Source: Pseudomonadota bacterium (lineage in GTDB: Bacteria; Bdellovibrionota; UBA1018). Taken from it: a stretch of DNA of 64,000 bases. The notes beneath the pieces were generated by a model, which saw only the letters and a list, made by a program, of their open reading frames with translations, searched no databases and had not been told where the DNA came from. Of the stretch, positions 38,001 to 47,530 are shown in pieces. Where the stretch lies: NCBI GenBank assembly GCA_027485695.1, contig JAIXQO010000003.1:62001-126000 (forward strand), written 5' to 3'. The first letter of the stretch is position 1; every line of letters starts with the position of its first letter. A program made the translations under genes and the position numbers.

Positions 38001-40710
38001 CCCAAGCGGCGAAACCATCGCTTCGAACGACTCGTTTTGGATCTATCTGACGGGACGAGCATGGTTCTCTAGCTCAAACAGCGATCGAATCGACATCATT
38101 CCGGACAAAAAAGAATATGCCGTTGGTGAGAAGGCGAAATTTCAGATCCAGATGCCTTTTGATACGGCGACGGTTCTGATCACGACCGAGCGAGAAGGTG
38201 TTCGCAAAAGTTTCGTCAAGACGATCGATTCGAGAAAACCAGAATTCGAGGTAGAGCTCACGGAATCGGACGTGCCGAATATTCTGGTTTCTGCCTTAGC
38301 GATTCGCGGACGCATCGCGGTTCCGAACGATAAGCGAGAGATCGATCTCGGTAAACCCGCGTTTCGAATGGGACTCGCGCAAGTTTCGGTCGGTAAGGTG
38401 GAACATGAACTCAAAACCCGCGTTGAGACCGACAAAAAAGTTTACGGTGTTCGCGAAGAGGTCAAAGCTCAGGTCATCGTGGATATCCCGGCCGGAGTGA
38501 AACCGGATTGGAACCGCATGGAAGCGGCGGTTTTTGTCGTGGATGAAGGTCTCTTGTCTCTGCGAGCGAATGACTCGATCCATCCGCTTTCGACGTTTCT
38601 TGCTCCCAAAGGTCACGAAGTGCAGACCGCAACATCGATGCTCCAGTTGGTGGGCAAGCGACATTTCGGTCTTAAGGCGCGCCCGACCGGTGGCGGTGGT
38701 GGCGCTGCAATCACGCGCGAGCTTTTTGATACGCTCATCTATTGGAATGCCTCTGTTCGCCTTAAAAAGGGTCGAGACGGCAAGGCCGAAGGGGAGTTCA
38801 GATTCAAGACCAACGATTCTCTCTCAGCGTTTCGGATTGTCGCGGTGGTGACCGAAGGCGTATCGCGTTTTGGTACCGGCCATTCGATTTATCAGACCGA
38901 GCAGCCGTTTTCGATTCTGGCTGGTATCCCGAATCAAATTCGCGAGGGCGAGAACTTGGTTTCGGAATGGACGCTTCGAAACTCCACCTCAACCGAGAAA
39001 AAAGTCGTGTTCGAACTCAAGCCGAGTTGGAGAACGCCGATTCGAAAAACCGTGACGATTGCCGCGCGCGGCAGTGAACGGATCACTGAGTCGCTTCCTT
39101 TCCCGGAATCGGCAACTGCAAGTCTCGCGATCGAAGGCACTCTGCTCGATGCGGGCAATAACCAGGTTTACGACCGCGCCAGTTTTAAACCGAAACTCGA
39201 GTCGATTGAGCGATGGAGCGTCTTGCAAGGCAAGGTCGGGACGATTCAAGGTACGGTAACGGAGCCGATCTCGGCTGGGCATCGCGTGCAGGTCGCGCTC
39301 CAGCGTACATTCCTTCCGGATCTCTCGGGAGCACGAGAGTACATGAAAACGTACCCGTACAGTTGTTTTGAGCAGAAGTTGTCTAAGTCGGTCGTATTGA
39401 ATCAAGAGTCATTTTGGAATGAGACTTGGACCAAGGCGAATCCGTATTTCGATCACAACGATTTGCTGCGGTTTTTTCCGGATTCTCGCATGGGAGGTTC
39501 GGACTTTATCAATCAATATGCACTGACGCTCGCAAAACGTACGGGTTGGAAAATTCCGGCAGAGACTCGTTCACGTGTGATCTCGGGTCTGACAACCTAT
39601 GCTCTCGGCAAGGCAGCCCCAGAGTACTATAAATCTGGAGATACGGTGCTTCGGCAATTGAGCGCACTTCGCGCTCTTTTTGAGGCCCAGGCCTGGAGCG
39701 GTGAACTCGAAGAAAAACTCTTGAGTTTGGATCTCCCCATTATTCTGATGCCGGCGGCGACGCTTGCGGATTTGCTCACGATCGATACGCCTGCGCTTCG
39801 GATGAATCCGAAATGGGCGCAGGTCAAGAACCAGGCTATTCAACAACTCAAAACACGTGTTGAGTTCCAGGGCTCTAAAATGGCCCTTCGGACACCATCG
39901 CAGGAGAATCTCCCGTCGAGTTACCTGTCTGAGGACTACGCAGTCCTGAAGATTTTTGAGTGGATGAAGTCAGATCCAAAATCCGCCGGAAACGGGGACG
40001 AAGAACGATTTCTGCGCGGCATATCTGACCGTATGAAGTCGGGACGGATGGACACAACGATTGCGAATGCGTATGCGGTAGCGCTTTTTGAACGCAAGCT
40101 GGGTGGCCGTGCAAACGCAGTGGTGACCGGAGATACTACGCTCGCGTACGGAAAAACTCGACGAGTTCACACCTGGAAAAAAGACGAGAACGGAGAGCTC
40201 GATCTCAGTGAACGGGATGTCGCGGCCGATGGGATGATGGAGCTCAGTCACCGAGGAGAGGGTAAACCCGTCTATCAAATGAAAGTGCTGACGAATGCGT
40301 TCCCGACCGAGGCTCGTCATCACGGGATGAAACTGGATGTTCAATATCGCGAGGGCGAAGGTACGAGTGCAGTTCGTGATTGGAAAGCTGAACGCAACTA
40401 CACAGCAGAGGTCACGATCGATTCTCCGGTATCCGGTTCCTGGCTTGCCGTTCAAATTCCGCTGCCGACCGGTGCAACGTTGCTCGGGACCGAAGCGGTA
40501 TCCGGTTCGGAAATCAGTTTCGCCGAGAACAGAGGCAATCAATGGGTCGGTTATTATGAGTACTACGACCAGGGCAAAACAACGTTCAAGCTCCGTTTCC
40601 GTTTGAACCAAGCAGGAAAATTCGTGATCCCTCCTGCGCGGGCGGAAGCAATGTATTCGCCGGATGTTTTCTCTGAGCTTCCTCTCGCCAAAATCGAGGT
40701 CAAAGAGTGA
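35077..40710 (+). CDS. Thioester-containing bacterial alpha-2-macroglobulin
   Basis: A very large exported protein (1877 residues). The signal peptide (KKIELASILGLLFCSFAWSA) is probably cleaved after WSA, because LLFC is not a good lipobox. Repeated beta-sandwich (MG) domains follow. The reactive thioester motif is present as YPYSCFEQK (C1430, E1432, Q1433), in the alpha-helical thioester domain. The Gly-rich TGGGGGAAITREL near residue 1205 may mark a flexible or bait-like segment. Bacterial alpha-2-macroglobulins trap attacking proteases in the periplasm. Most close relatives are lipoproteins; this one appears soluble. It overlaps the pbpC start by 4 bases, the classic yfhM-pbpC pairing. Confidence 0.95.
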   Translation: MKKIELASILGLLFCSFAWSAPRVIDAIPQGKVRDVRQIRVQFSDPVQPFGVVQSPEVPYQVDCRFSLGVIVKGQGRFIDPKNWVYEFESELPPGVECTVRPNAAFQTMNREKLSGATVFAFNTGGPSITSISPYASSIDPDFAILVESDLPLDAQSITSNTWLEAEGLSDRIRLEKQSDSLRDRVLISQRGKKFLESSKNSLDRFLLLKAARPLALNSKFSWTTTPEVRSKNGLPLENPQKYDYKTYEPFVWSVSCERALENAPCVPFTSITVSSNRPFDSSIRDQVYLETKTGQKIRPKVDQSSDEIYAIQFQGPFDQKSEYKIRIPKSVKDLDGNELSNAKEFPVTLKTSEYPPLAKFPSTFGLYEAQGEPKLPIDIRSIAENGKRRSFKVRIKHWPEVSPDLFRNLQNKTGQQDQVPWGSTPIDARTVSILAKESLVEVMEIQATIADGSIETAGIPLKRGSGVYLVEVESARLGQALTANRKPVFVSALAVVTPFGVHTKWSREGAFVWVTDLAQGKPVSGANIELLDCAGKSLGTGMTASDGTAKILGAIQPGNCSGEIYRYQSGFFVKARKGDDVAFTHSDWNDGIEPWRFRLSSYGSTEDRRFHALLDRTWLRLGDTLHVKFLAREIGSRGFQFLKSDELPTRAIFKTVSGKQAASFPLKWNEGAGTAIVEWKVPQESFQGDHTVDLEFGTGKKTTKTVSVGSFLIGDYRIPKFSARVQFPSTDPSGSVRLENGKVPLEFNLQYLNGGVARGIPIKVHAEWSGASSTELPNQEGLSFNLGDVKTGTTKRSNHYWEDEEETESKKVLALNESRKLDDTGNFRVELVPPSSLDVSSYRLSVQFEFKDPNGEVQTVNRYASVSKTQEFISVRANRTDAGDQEALTEIESVVADTSGNPVAGKEVTISWIREDNISHRRKIVGGFYEYESQLERSSMGDICTGKTDKLGKLRCNVTPKMTGSYRVIARAKDPSGETIASNDSFWIYLTGRAWFSSSNSDRIDIIPDKKEYAVGEKAKFQIQMPFDTATVLITTEREGVRKSFVKTIDSRKPEFEVELTESDVPNILVSALAIRGRIAVPNDKREIDLGKPAFRMGLAQVSVGKVEHELKTRVETDKKVYGVREEVKAQVIVDIPAGVKPDWNRMEAAVFVVDEGLLSLRANDSIHPLSTFLAPKGHEVQTATSMLQLVGKRHFGLKARPTGGGGGAAITRELFDTLIYWNASVRLKKGRDGKAEGEFRFKTNDSLSAFRIVAVVTEGVSRFGTGHSIYQTEQPFSILAGIPNQIREGENLVSEWTLRNSTSTEKKVVFELKPSWRTPIRKTVTIAARGSERITESLPFPESATASLAIEGTLLDAGNNQVYDRASFKPKLESIERWSVLQGKVGTIQGTVTEPISAGHRVQVALQRTFLPDLSGAREYMKTYPYSCFEQKLSKSVVLNQESFWNETWTKANPYFDHNDLLRFFPDSRMGGSDFINQYALTLAKRTGWKIPAETRSRVISGLTTYALGKAAPEYYKSGDTVLRQLSALRALFEAQAWSGELEEKLLSLDLPIILMPAATLADLLTIDTPALRMNPKWAQVKNQAIQQLKTRVEFQGSKMALRTPSQENLPSSYLSEDYAVLKIFEWMKSDPKSAGNGDEERFLRGISDRMKSGRMDTTIANAYAVALFERKLGGRANAVVTGDTTLAYGKTRRVHTWKKDENGELDLSERDVAADGMMELSHRGEGKPVYQMKVLTNAFPTEARHHGMKLDVQYREGEGTSAVRDWKAERNYTAEVTIDSPVSGSWLAVQIPLPTGATLLGTEAVSGSEISFAENRGNQWVGYYEYYDQGKTTFKLRFRLNQAGKFVIPPARAEAMYSPDVFSELPLAKIEVKE

Positions 40711-42794
40711 TCTCGATTGGACTGAGTCTAATGATCGCAGCCGGAGTGCAAGATGTGCACGCTCGTCTTCTGGACGACTTGAAAAACCGCGATCAGCCGG
40801 CTTACACCGAGTTTTATGATCGAAAAGGCAAACAGCTCGGGCGACTCCGGCATGATGCCTCCAAACGTGTCTTGGAGTGGACGCGTTTGGATAGTATCGC
40901 GAAACCGCTCATCGAAGCGGTGGTCGTATCCGAAGATCGACGTTTTTTCTCGCATGCGGGAGTAGACTATCTGGGGCTCATTCGTGCCAGTGTTCGTTCA
41001 CTCACTGGTGATCGGCTCGAAGGCGGCAGCACGCTCTCGATGCAGTTGGCGTCTCGTCTTTCTAACGGGACTTGGAAACGCAAAGGGCGCCGAGATATTT
41101 GGGAGAAACTGGACCAACTTTCCGACGGGCATTCGCTCGAAGAGCACATGACCAAGGACGAGATCCTCGAAGCGTATCTAAATTTGGTTCCTTTTCGTTC
41201 GGATGTCCTTGGTGTGAATGCGGCCGCCAAAGTATTTTTCGGCAAGGCTCCGTCTCAGTTGGATCGCATCGAGTCTTTGATCTTGGCGGTTCAGATCCGG
41301 TCCCCGCAGTCGTCTCTCGCGCAAGTACGTGCGCGTGCTTGCGTGCTGGGGCGTGAAATATTTCCGGATGTGGAATGCGCGAGAATCGAGGCGAAACCGG
41401 TTCTGAATGCCACAAGCCGTGAGAGCGATCCGGGCCTTGCTCAGGTTTCGACGCTTCGGTTTCTAAAATCGGGAGCGGCAAGTGAAGCGAAACGAATCGA
41501 TACGACCTTGGACCGAGATCTCGATGTGTTTGCACGCGAGCGACTCCAAGAACAAGTCAAAAAGCTCTCCGAGCAAAACGTTCGAGAGGCGGCGGTCATC
41601 GTCGTGCATTGGCCGACTTCTGAAATTCGTGCGTACTCTAGTTTTACGCTCGACCCAGAGGCTCGTGGTCAGATTGATGGAGTTCAGACGCGGCGACAAG
41701 TCGGGTCGGTCCTGAAACCACTTCTGTACGGTTTGTCTCTCGAGAAAAAGATTTATACTGTGGCTACTCCGCTTCTGGATGAACCTTTTGAGGCCGTCAA
41801 AGAAGGACGTATCTACGCGCCTGAGAACTACGACAAAAAATATCGCAGTGAACCGGTGCCGCTTCGGGTAGCTCTGGGTTCTTCGTTGAATGTACCAGCG
41901 GTTCGAGTGTTGGATCGTCTCGGCGTGGGTGAGTATTCTCAATTGCTTCGTCGTCTGGGTTTTCAGGTGAATTCGGATCCCGAGTATTACGGCCTGAGCC
42001 TGGCGCTCGGAACACTCGATGCATCGCTTTTTGAAATCACTCGGTCGTTCGCGGGACTTGCCAGAGGTGGTGTGGATCGATCTTTGATCTTCCAAAAAGG
42101 GCAGAAGCCGAAGTTTGGCGCAGGCCGTTTTTTCTCACCGGAGACTTCGTACTTACTCGCATCGGTGCTTTCGGATACCTCGGCGAGGCGACTTTCGTTT
42201 GGCTGGGAGAGCCCGCTTCAGACCTCATCGTTCAGTGCCGTGAAAACCGGCACGAGCAAGGACATGCGTGATAATTGGTGTGTCGGATTTTCCGATGAAT
42301 ACGTGGTCGGAGTTTGGGTGGGCAACTATACCGGACAACCGATGTGGGATGTGTCGGGCATTTCCGGGGCAGCGCCGGCCTGGAGATCGATCATGGAGTG
42401 GCTCCACCGGAAACGTCCGTCGCAACTGAGGTCGACACGCGGGCTTAAGCTCGTCGAGCGGGACGGTGAATGGTATCGAACGGGAACGGAACCTGTCGGA
42501 CCGGCGAGCGAGATCGCATCACAAGCTACGCGTATTTCGTATCCGATCAATGGGATGGTAGTTGCTTGGGACCCGGAAATTCCTGAAGAGAATCAGAAAA
42601 TCATCCTCAGGACGACCAACGATCGTTCGGTTCACTGGTGGCTGGGTGACCAAGAGCTGAGTGGTCCGGATCTTTCGCTCAAGGAGGTCCGCGGGGCGCA
42701 GAAGCTTGAGATTCGTGATGAAAAAGGCGAGCGACTCGACACCGTGAGTTTTTACGTCAAAGGTGCCGCGCCGTCGTCGGCGGTTCAGCGATAG
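40707..42794 (+). CDS. pbpC: Penicillin-binding protein 1C
   Basis: A 695-residue bifunctional peptidoglycan synthase of class A, shorter than E. coli PBP1C. The glycosyltransferase domain has the catalytic Glu in VVSEDRRFFSHAG (E76) and GGSTLSMQLA. The transpeptidase domain has SVLK (S334, K337), SSLN and KTG (K513). A C-terminal BiPBP_C domain (about residues 600-690) ends the protein. The GTG start overlaps the macroglobulin stop in a GTGA arrangement. The N-terminal hydrophobic stretch should hold it in the inner membrane. The pairing suggests wall repair or defence after damage by proteases or lytic enzymes. Confidence 0.95.
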   Translation: MISIGLSLMIAAGVQDVHARLLDDLKNRDQPAYTEFYDRKGKQLGRLRHDASKRVLEWTRLDSIAKPLIEAVVVSEDRRFFSHAGVDYLGLIRASVRSLTGDRLEGGSTLSMQLASRLSNGTWKRKGRRDIWEKLDQLSDGHSLEEHMTKDEILEAYLNLVPFRSDVLGVNAAAKVFFGKAPSQLDRIESLILAVQIRSPQSSLAQVRARACVLGREIFPDVECARIEAKPVLNATSRESDPGLAQVSTLRFLKSGAASEAKRIDTTLDRDLDVFARERLQEQVKKLSEQNVREAAVIVVHWPTSEIRAYSSFTLDPEARGQIDGVQTRRQVGSVLKPLLYGLSLEKKIYTVATPLLDEPFEAVKEGRIYAPENYDKKYRSEPVPLRVALGSSLNVPAVRVLDRLGVGEYSQLLRRLGFQVNSDPEYYGLSLALGTLDASLFEITRSFAGLARGGVDRSLIFQKGQKPKFGAGRFFSPETSYLLASVLSDTSARRLSFGWESPLQTSSFSAVKTGTSKDMRDNWCVGFSDEYVVGVWVGNYTGQPMWDVSGISGAAPAWRSIMEWLHRKRPSQLRSTRGLKLVERDGEWYRTGTEPVGPASEIASQATRISYPINGMVVAWDPEIPEENQKIILRTTNDRSVHWWLGDQELSGPDLSLKEVRGAQKLEIRDEKGERLDTVSFYVKGAAPSSAVQR

Positions 42795-42803
42795 TAGACG
42801 ACA

Positions 42804-44651
42804 CTAGGTCTTTGTGGCCGAGATTCCCTGAACCATCGCTTCGAGCTCTGACCAACGTGCATAGGCGCGTTCGAGCTCTTGTTGAGTTTTGGAGAGTTGG
42901 GCAGTGAGCTCGGTGAGACGTTTCATTTCTTTTTGCGTTGCGGGGTCGTGAACCTCTGCGGAGAGTTTTTCGACGGAGGTTTCCAGCTCGAGGATCTTGG
43001 ATTCCATCTGGTCGTACTCTCGTTGATCTTTGTAAGAGAGCTTCTTGAGCGATGTAGCAGATTTCGAGTCAGCCGCTTTGGCCGCTTCTTTGAGTCTTGC
43101 GGCGTGGAGCGCGATTTCGTCTGCTCGCCATTCTTCCCACTGCTCAAGACTGGAGAACCATTCCGTTTTGCCAGGCATTTGCGGCGAAAACGCGAGGAAT
43201 CGGTCACAGACCTGTTCCAAGAAATAACGATCGTGAGAGACCAGGAAAAGCGCGCCATCAAATGAGTCGAGGCATTCTTGAAGGACCGTCAGTGTTTCAC
43301 GGTCCAAGTCATTGGTCGGTTCGTCGAGTACAAGCACTTGGCAAGGCTCCAGCATGAGAGCTGCCAGCGATAAACGCGCGCGTTCCCCGCCCGAAAGCTG
43401 TCGGATCGGAAGCTCCATTTGATTAGGAGCGAATAGGAATCTCTCCAAGTAACTCCGCACGTGGAGCTTACGACCCTGAAAATCCACCCATTCACTCTTA
43501 GGAGCTAGGTAACTCGTGGGTGTTGCATCCAAATCGAGGAGGGTGCGATTCTGATCGAAATAAGCGACTTGAAGTGGATCAGCAGTCGTCACGCGGCCCG
43601 ATGTTGGTTCCTCGCGTCCGAGAAGGACGCGTAAGAAACTGGATTTTCCGCTGCCGTTTCGTCCGATGATTCCGAGTCGCAGGCCGGGACCAGCGCGTAA
43701 CGAAAGTTTTTCGAACAATTTCAGTGATCCGTAGTTGAGGCTGATCTCGTTTGCATCGATCAGTTTTTTCGGGCTGTTCTCTGAACTTTGGAATCCCAGG
43801 TCGAGAGTTTTCTTCTTATTTCGTTCAGAAACCTCGCCGAGTTTTTCTTCGAGCTCGCCGTGACGTTTGATCCGCGCTTGCTGTTTGGTGGTTCGTGCCT
43901 TGGCCCCGCGCCGAACCCACTCGGTCTCGCGGCGAAGCGTATTCTCCAGTACTTGTTGGTTGCGCTCCTGGGCGCTCAGAACCGATGCGCGAGTTTCGAG
44001 GTAGATACCGTAGTCCCCGTTGACGGAGAGGAGCCCGCCTTCGAATCGAGGATTCAGCTCCAAGATACGATTTGAGGTGGATTGTAGGAACGCCAAGTCG
44101 TGAGTGACAGTGAGAGTTGCGAACGGCACACGTTCTAAAAAATTTTCAAGCCAAAGGATCGACTCGATATCCAAATGGTTGGTCGGTTCGTCGAGCAAAA
44201 GGAGATCCGGTTCCTTGGAGAGTTCTTTGGCGAGAGCGATGCGTTTTCTCCATCCTCCTGAGAGTTCGCCGACTTTTACGCCTTTTTTAACGAACCCATC
44301 GAGTTCTAGTCGAGAGATCCATTTCTCGGCATTCGCCAAGCGCTCCCACTCCACTTCCTCGATGAGCTCATTCGGGCCGAGCCCGATGATCGCTGGGAGG
44401 ATTTCGCTTTCGGAATCGAGCTCAGGGTTTTGCTTCAGGAATCCAACCTTGAGTCCGCTTTTGCGGACGACCTCTCCTTGATCAGGAGACAGTGCGCCTT
44501 GGATCAAGCTCATCAATGTGGACTTGCCGGCGCCGTTTGGGCCGATGAGCGCTACTCGCTCACCGTCGTTTACGCTAAAGGAGAGCGATCTGAACAGGGT
44601 TCGAGCGCCGAAAGAATGAGTGAGATCGCGTGCGTTGAATAAAAGGCCCAT
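42804..44651 (-). CDS. uup: ABC-F family ATPase (Uup-like)
   Basis: A 615-residue protein with two ABC domains: Walker A GPNGAGKST and GRNGSGKSS, signatures LSGGWRKRIALA and LSGGERARLSLA, and Walker B LLLLDEPTNHLD and VLVLDEPTNDLD. The C-terminal 80 residues form a coiled coil (ILELETSVEKLSAEV... TQQELERAYARW) as in Uup, which helps rescue or unwind nucleic-acid structures and acts on ribosomes. No membrane domain. The start is the ATG at 44651 because the family begins just there; an upstream extension has no support. Convergent with pbpC. Confidence 0.92.
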   Translation of the reverse strand: MGLLFNARDLTHSFGARTLFRSLSFSVNDGERVALIGPNGAGKSTLMSLIQGALSPDQGEVVRKSGLKVGFLKQNPELDSESEILPAIIGLGPNELIEEVEWERLANAEKWISRLELDGFVKKGVKVGELSGGWRKRIALAKELSKEPDLLLLDEPTNHLDIESILWLENFLERVPFATLTVTHDLAFLQSTSNRILELNPRFEGGLLSVNGDYGIYLETRASVLSAQERNQQVLENTLRRETEWVRRGAKARTTKQQARIKRHGELEEKLGEVSERNKKKTLDLGFQSSENSPKKLIDANEISLNYGSLKLFEKLSLRAGPGLRLGIIGRNGSGKSSFLRVLLGREEPTSGRVTTADPLQVAYFDQNRTLLDLDATPTSYLAPKSEWVDFQGRKLHVRSYLERFLFAPNQMELPIRQLSGGERARLSLAALMLEPCQVLVLDEPTNDLDRETLTVLQECLDSFDGALFLVSHDRYFLEQVCDRFLAFSPQMPGKTEWFSSLEQWEEWRADEIALHAARLKEAAKAADSKSATSLKKLSYKDQREYDQMESKILELETSVEKLSAEVHDPATQKEMKRLTELTAQLSKTQQELERAYARWSELEAMVQGISATKT

Positions 44652-44724
44652 GGATGGCCCTGTTCTAGCACGGAAATGGTCTGGTCCGCTTGATCTTTTC
44701 GCACGATCGCGGATACTGGGGCCT

Positions 44725-45180
44725 GTGGTTACCCTGAAACGTAAAACCAAGACCGGTGCAACCGTGGCGCCCGCGATTCTCGAGCAACTTCGAGAACGTG
44801 GCCTCAAGGCTACACCCGCGCGCGCGCGAATTCTGGAGCTGCTTCAAGAGTCCCACAATGTTCTGACGTTAGAAGAGATTCGCGAGACTTGCGGCGCCTC
44901 TCAGGTGGACTTCGCGACGGTCTACCGCACATTGGTGAGCTTCGTTGAGGTGGGATTAGCTCGTTCAGTGGAGTTGGGAGACGGGCAGACGCGATATGAA
45001 TCAGCGACCTCGGACCACGAAGATCATCACCATCACCATATTCTTTGTGTTCGCTGCCGCCGAATTGAATCCGTGCACCTCTGCGCGGTCGAGAAACTTG
45101 AGAAAGAAGTTTCCCGTTTAGGTTACCGAGAGATCACACACCGATTGGAATTCTCCGGTGTTTGTAAGGATTGCCGCTAG
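44725..45180 (+). CDS. Fur-family metalloregulator
   Basis: A Fur/PerR/Zur-type repressor. The winged-helix part has GLKATPARARILELL and DFATVYRTLVSFVEVGLA. The metal sites show EDHHHHHILCVRC and CKDC, so both CxxC pairs of the structural zinc site are present. The start is uncertain: a GTG at 44725 and another at 44764 are the best candidates, and a weak promoter (TTGATC, 16 bases, GATACT) lies before the first. A Fur, PerR or Zur role cannot be decided from sequence. It is divergent from uup. Confidence 0.85.
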   Translation: MVTLKRKTKTGATVAPAILEQLRERGLKATPARARILELLQESHNVLTLEEIRETCGASQVDFATVYRTLVSFVEVGLARSVELGDGQTRYESATSDHEDHHHHHILCVRCRRIESVHLCAVEKLEKEVSRLGYREITHRLEFSGVCKDCR

Positions 45181-45342
45181 CGGACGGATTATTAAGCGGA
45201 TTCCTGGCCTAGATAATCATTTCCCTGATGTGGTCATGATTGTTGAATAAAAATAAGATAAAATACGTTCGGTTTGTACGTATAAAGACTTCGTTTGCTT
45301 GCAGTTTTCAAAAGTTCACAGATACTGACGTTTGAGGTGATC

Positions 45343-46395
45343 GTGAATACGTCTTTTTCTTACTTAGAGCTTAAAAAACGTATTCTAGCCGATCTCGGAG
45401 TCGAGTCTCTGCGAGCTCTGAAGCCGTCGGCCGGTATGCGCTGGAAGCTCGTGCTTTTACCCGCGGCTTTTTTTGCGACCTACGTAAGTCTGGTGACTCA
45501 ATCTGAGGTCGACGTCGTCTCGGTCCTCCTCCACGGTGCTGCCCTCGTGTTTCTTGGCGCCGGCACCATGCTGAACGTATTTCACGATTTGGTTCATGGC
45601 TCGCTGATTCGCAACGCGAAAGTTCGGAGCGCCATCTCGTATTTTTCCGACCTGATGGGCGCAAGTCATTTAATCTGGAATAATCGCCACAATCGCTGCC
45701 ACCACTACCATACCAATGATGCAAAGCGGGACGAGGACCTCCAGACGAGTGAAGTTTTCCGTTTCTCGGATCTTCATCCTCGTCGCGCACACCACCGGTT
45801 TCAAGCCCTGTACGCACCGCTCGGCTACCTGACCTATGCTTTTTTTTGGTTCTATCCGGCCGACATCGAGAAATTCCTAAGAAAACGAGTCATGGAGCTC
45901 GACCTCAAGGGCATGACCTTGATTCATTCGGTATTTTTCGTGGTGTTCAAAGTACTCCACGTTTTGTTGTTTGTGGTCGTTCCCTATCTGAAGTGGGGAG
46001 TCGATGGAATCGTCGGGTACCTTCTTGTCATCTCATTCATTGGGATGATCGTTTCATCGGTCAATAATATCGCTCATGTCTTTAGCGGTGCGCGATACCA
46101 CGAGACTCGGTCATTTCCGAATCGCGATGCGTTTATACGAATGCAGTTCGAGACATCCGCCTGTTATCTTCCCGAGAGCGAGTTTGTGAACATGATGATG
46201 GGCGGCGTGAACCATCAGTTGGTGCATCATCTTTTTCCAGAGGTTCCGCACGCGCATTTTCCCCGAATCTATCGCGTAGTAAAACGCTATGCCGATGAGT
46301 GCGGCGTCCAGGTACACGCGTTTCAGTCCTTGAGTTCGGCCCTCAAGTCCCACTACAAGGAGCTGGCCCGCCTAGGTAATGCAACTACCGCATAG
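45343..46395 (+). CDS. Membrane fatty acid desaturase
   Basis: A 350-residue integral membrane protein with the three histidine boxes of acyl-lipid/CoA desaturases: HDLVHGS, NRCHHYHTN and HQLVHHLFP, which hold the di-iron site. Hydrophobic helices lie between them. The start is the GTG at 45343, with GAGG five to six bases upstream; an earlier TTG lacks a ribosome binding site. It would insert a double bond in fatty acyl chains. It lies beside the biosynthetic cluster at 46403-58591, convergent with its first gene, so it may act on the same acyl pool. Confidence 0.88.
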   Translation: MNTSFSYLELKKRILADLGVESLRALKPSAGMRWKLVLLPAAFFATYVSLVTQSEVDVVSVLLHGAALVFLGAGTMLNVFHDLVHGSLIRNAKVRSAISYFSDLMGASHLIWNNRHNRCHHYHTNDAKRDEDLQTSEVFRFSDLHPRRAHHRFQALYAPLGYLTYAFFWFYPADIEKFLRKRVMELDLKGMTLIHSVFFVVFKVLHVLLFVVVPYLKWGVDGIVGYLLVISFIGMIVSSVNNIAHVFSGARYHETRSFPNRDAFIRMQFETSACYLPESEFVNMMMGGVNHQLVHHLFPEVPHAHFPRIYRVVKRYADECGVQVHAFQSLSSALKSHYKELARLGNATTA

Positions 46396-46402
46396 GCGAG
46401 GG

Positions 46403-47530
46403 CTAGAGCTTGTATTCCTTGAATAGTTTGATCGCGATTGCGTTTGCGGAGCGCTCGAGCAGTCGCCAGACGAATTTTCGAAATGGACTCTTGAGATGGC
46501 TATAGCGAACGGCACTGTATTCGATGAAATCGAGTGCGCCGCGAGACCGTTTGAAATCGGATGCACCGGAGCTGTAGTGCAGGGGTTTCTCGCGCCGAAC
46601 CGCTTCGGACGCCATGTGCGCGCTGAGCATGCGGTAGAGTCCGACCTTCTGCGGAATTGCGGTATTGTATCCCAGGATGGGCGTCGCAAATACATCGTCT
46701 CGTTCCCAGTAACCGACGACCGCCTCTAGTTCGCCGTGCTCGTTTCGTAGTCCAAAGAACTGCAGGACTCCTGCTTGATGTCCCGATCTCATGAACTCCG
46801 GGGTGTACTGTGGATTATAGACGGAGTGTTTTTCGACGTAGAGCTGACGGTACAGTTCAGCGATTCTTGCGTAGTCGGATTCTTGGATCTCATCGTTTTG
46901 AACTTGGATGAGTGATGTCTTATTCAAAAGCGCGCGGTCGCGGATCACGTCACGTCGATTCAGGTATGGACTTTTCTTTGAATCGAGCACGTAGATTTGC
47001 CGACTAGGAATGAGTCCGTAGCCGTGAGATTTGAATCGGTCTAGAAGACTCTGGTGGCTGAAATCGGTCAGAGACCGCCAGAAAATCACATGTTCCGGGT
47101 AGCGTTCCATCAAATGACGAGTCCACTCTCGGATGGTTTCATCTGAGAAACCCTCTTTTGGGTAGAGATTCGTTGAAAACAGGAAGTTGTTTACGAATAC
47201 CGCTCGATTGATGCGAGCGAGACGAAGCAACCAATAAGAGGGAATCAAAATGAGGTGGGTACCCCAGCGAGCCGTGCGGCTCGGCACGAGCTTGAGTTCG
47301 TCGCGCGCATAGTGAATGAAACCTGTAATATTCGAACAAATATAGGCGTCACGAGAGAGGTCATTGACCGCGAAATAGGGGACGACGTAGTTCTCCAGGT
47401 GCGCTTCTTGAAGTTGAACCCTCACGTTTGTCGCGTATTCGGTGAGAGATGGTGATCGAGCCATTTGCTGGATCCATTCGGATTTCATCTGCTCAGGGGC
47501 TGGCAGGTCTTTAGAAATGAAACGACTCAT
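46403..47530 (-). CDS. Putative acyltransferase of the cluster (GNAT/FemAB-like)
   Basis: A 375-residue protein. The C-terminal half (AVVGYWERDDVFATPILGYN, KVGLYRMLSAHMASEAVRRE, SSGASDFKRSRGALDFIEYS) has the alternation of strand, cofactor-loop-like turn and helix seen in GNAT/FemAB-fold acyltransferases. The N-terminal half has a hydrophobic segment (TARWGTHLILIPSYWLLRLA). The ATG overlaps the hydrolase stop by 4 bases (ATGA), so the two are coupled. Substrate and exact family are not clear to me; treat the enzyme class as a hypothesis. Confidence 0.6.
   Translation of the reverse strand: MSRFISKDLPAPEQMKSEWIQQMARSPSLTEYATNVRVQLQEAHLENYVVPYFAVNDLSRDAYICSNITGFIHYARDELKLVPSRTARWGTHLILIPSYWLLRLARINRAVFVNNFLFSTNLYPKEGFSDETIREWTRHLMERYPEHVIFWRSLTDFSHQSLLDRFKSHGYGLIPSRQIYVLDSKKSPYLNRRDVIRDRALLNKTSLIQVQNDEIQESDYARIAELYRQLYVEKHSVYNPQYTPEFMRSGHQAGVLQFFGLRNEHGELEAVVGYWERDDVFATPILGYNTAIPQKVGLYRMLSAHMASEAVRREKPLHYSSGASDFKRSRGALDFIEYSAVRYSHLKSPFRKFVWRLLERSANAIAIKLFKEYKL

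Noticed and set aside
41463..42095. A 210-codon open frame antisense to pbpC
   Set aside because: It is a by-product of codon bias in the conserved transpeptidase domain; no motif is seen.
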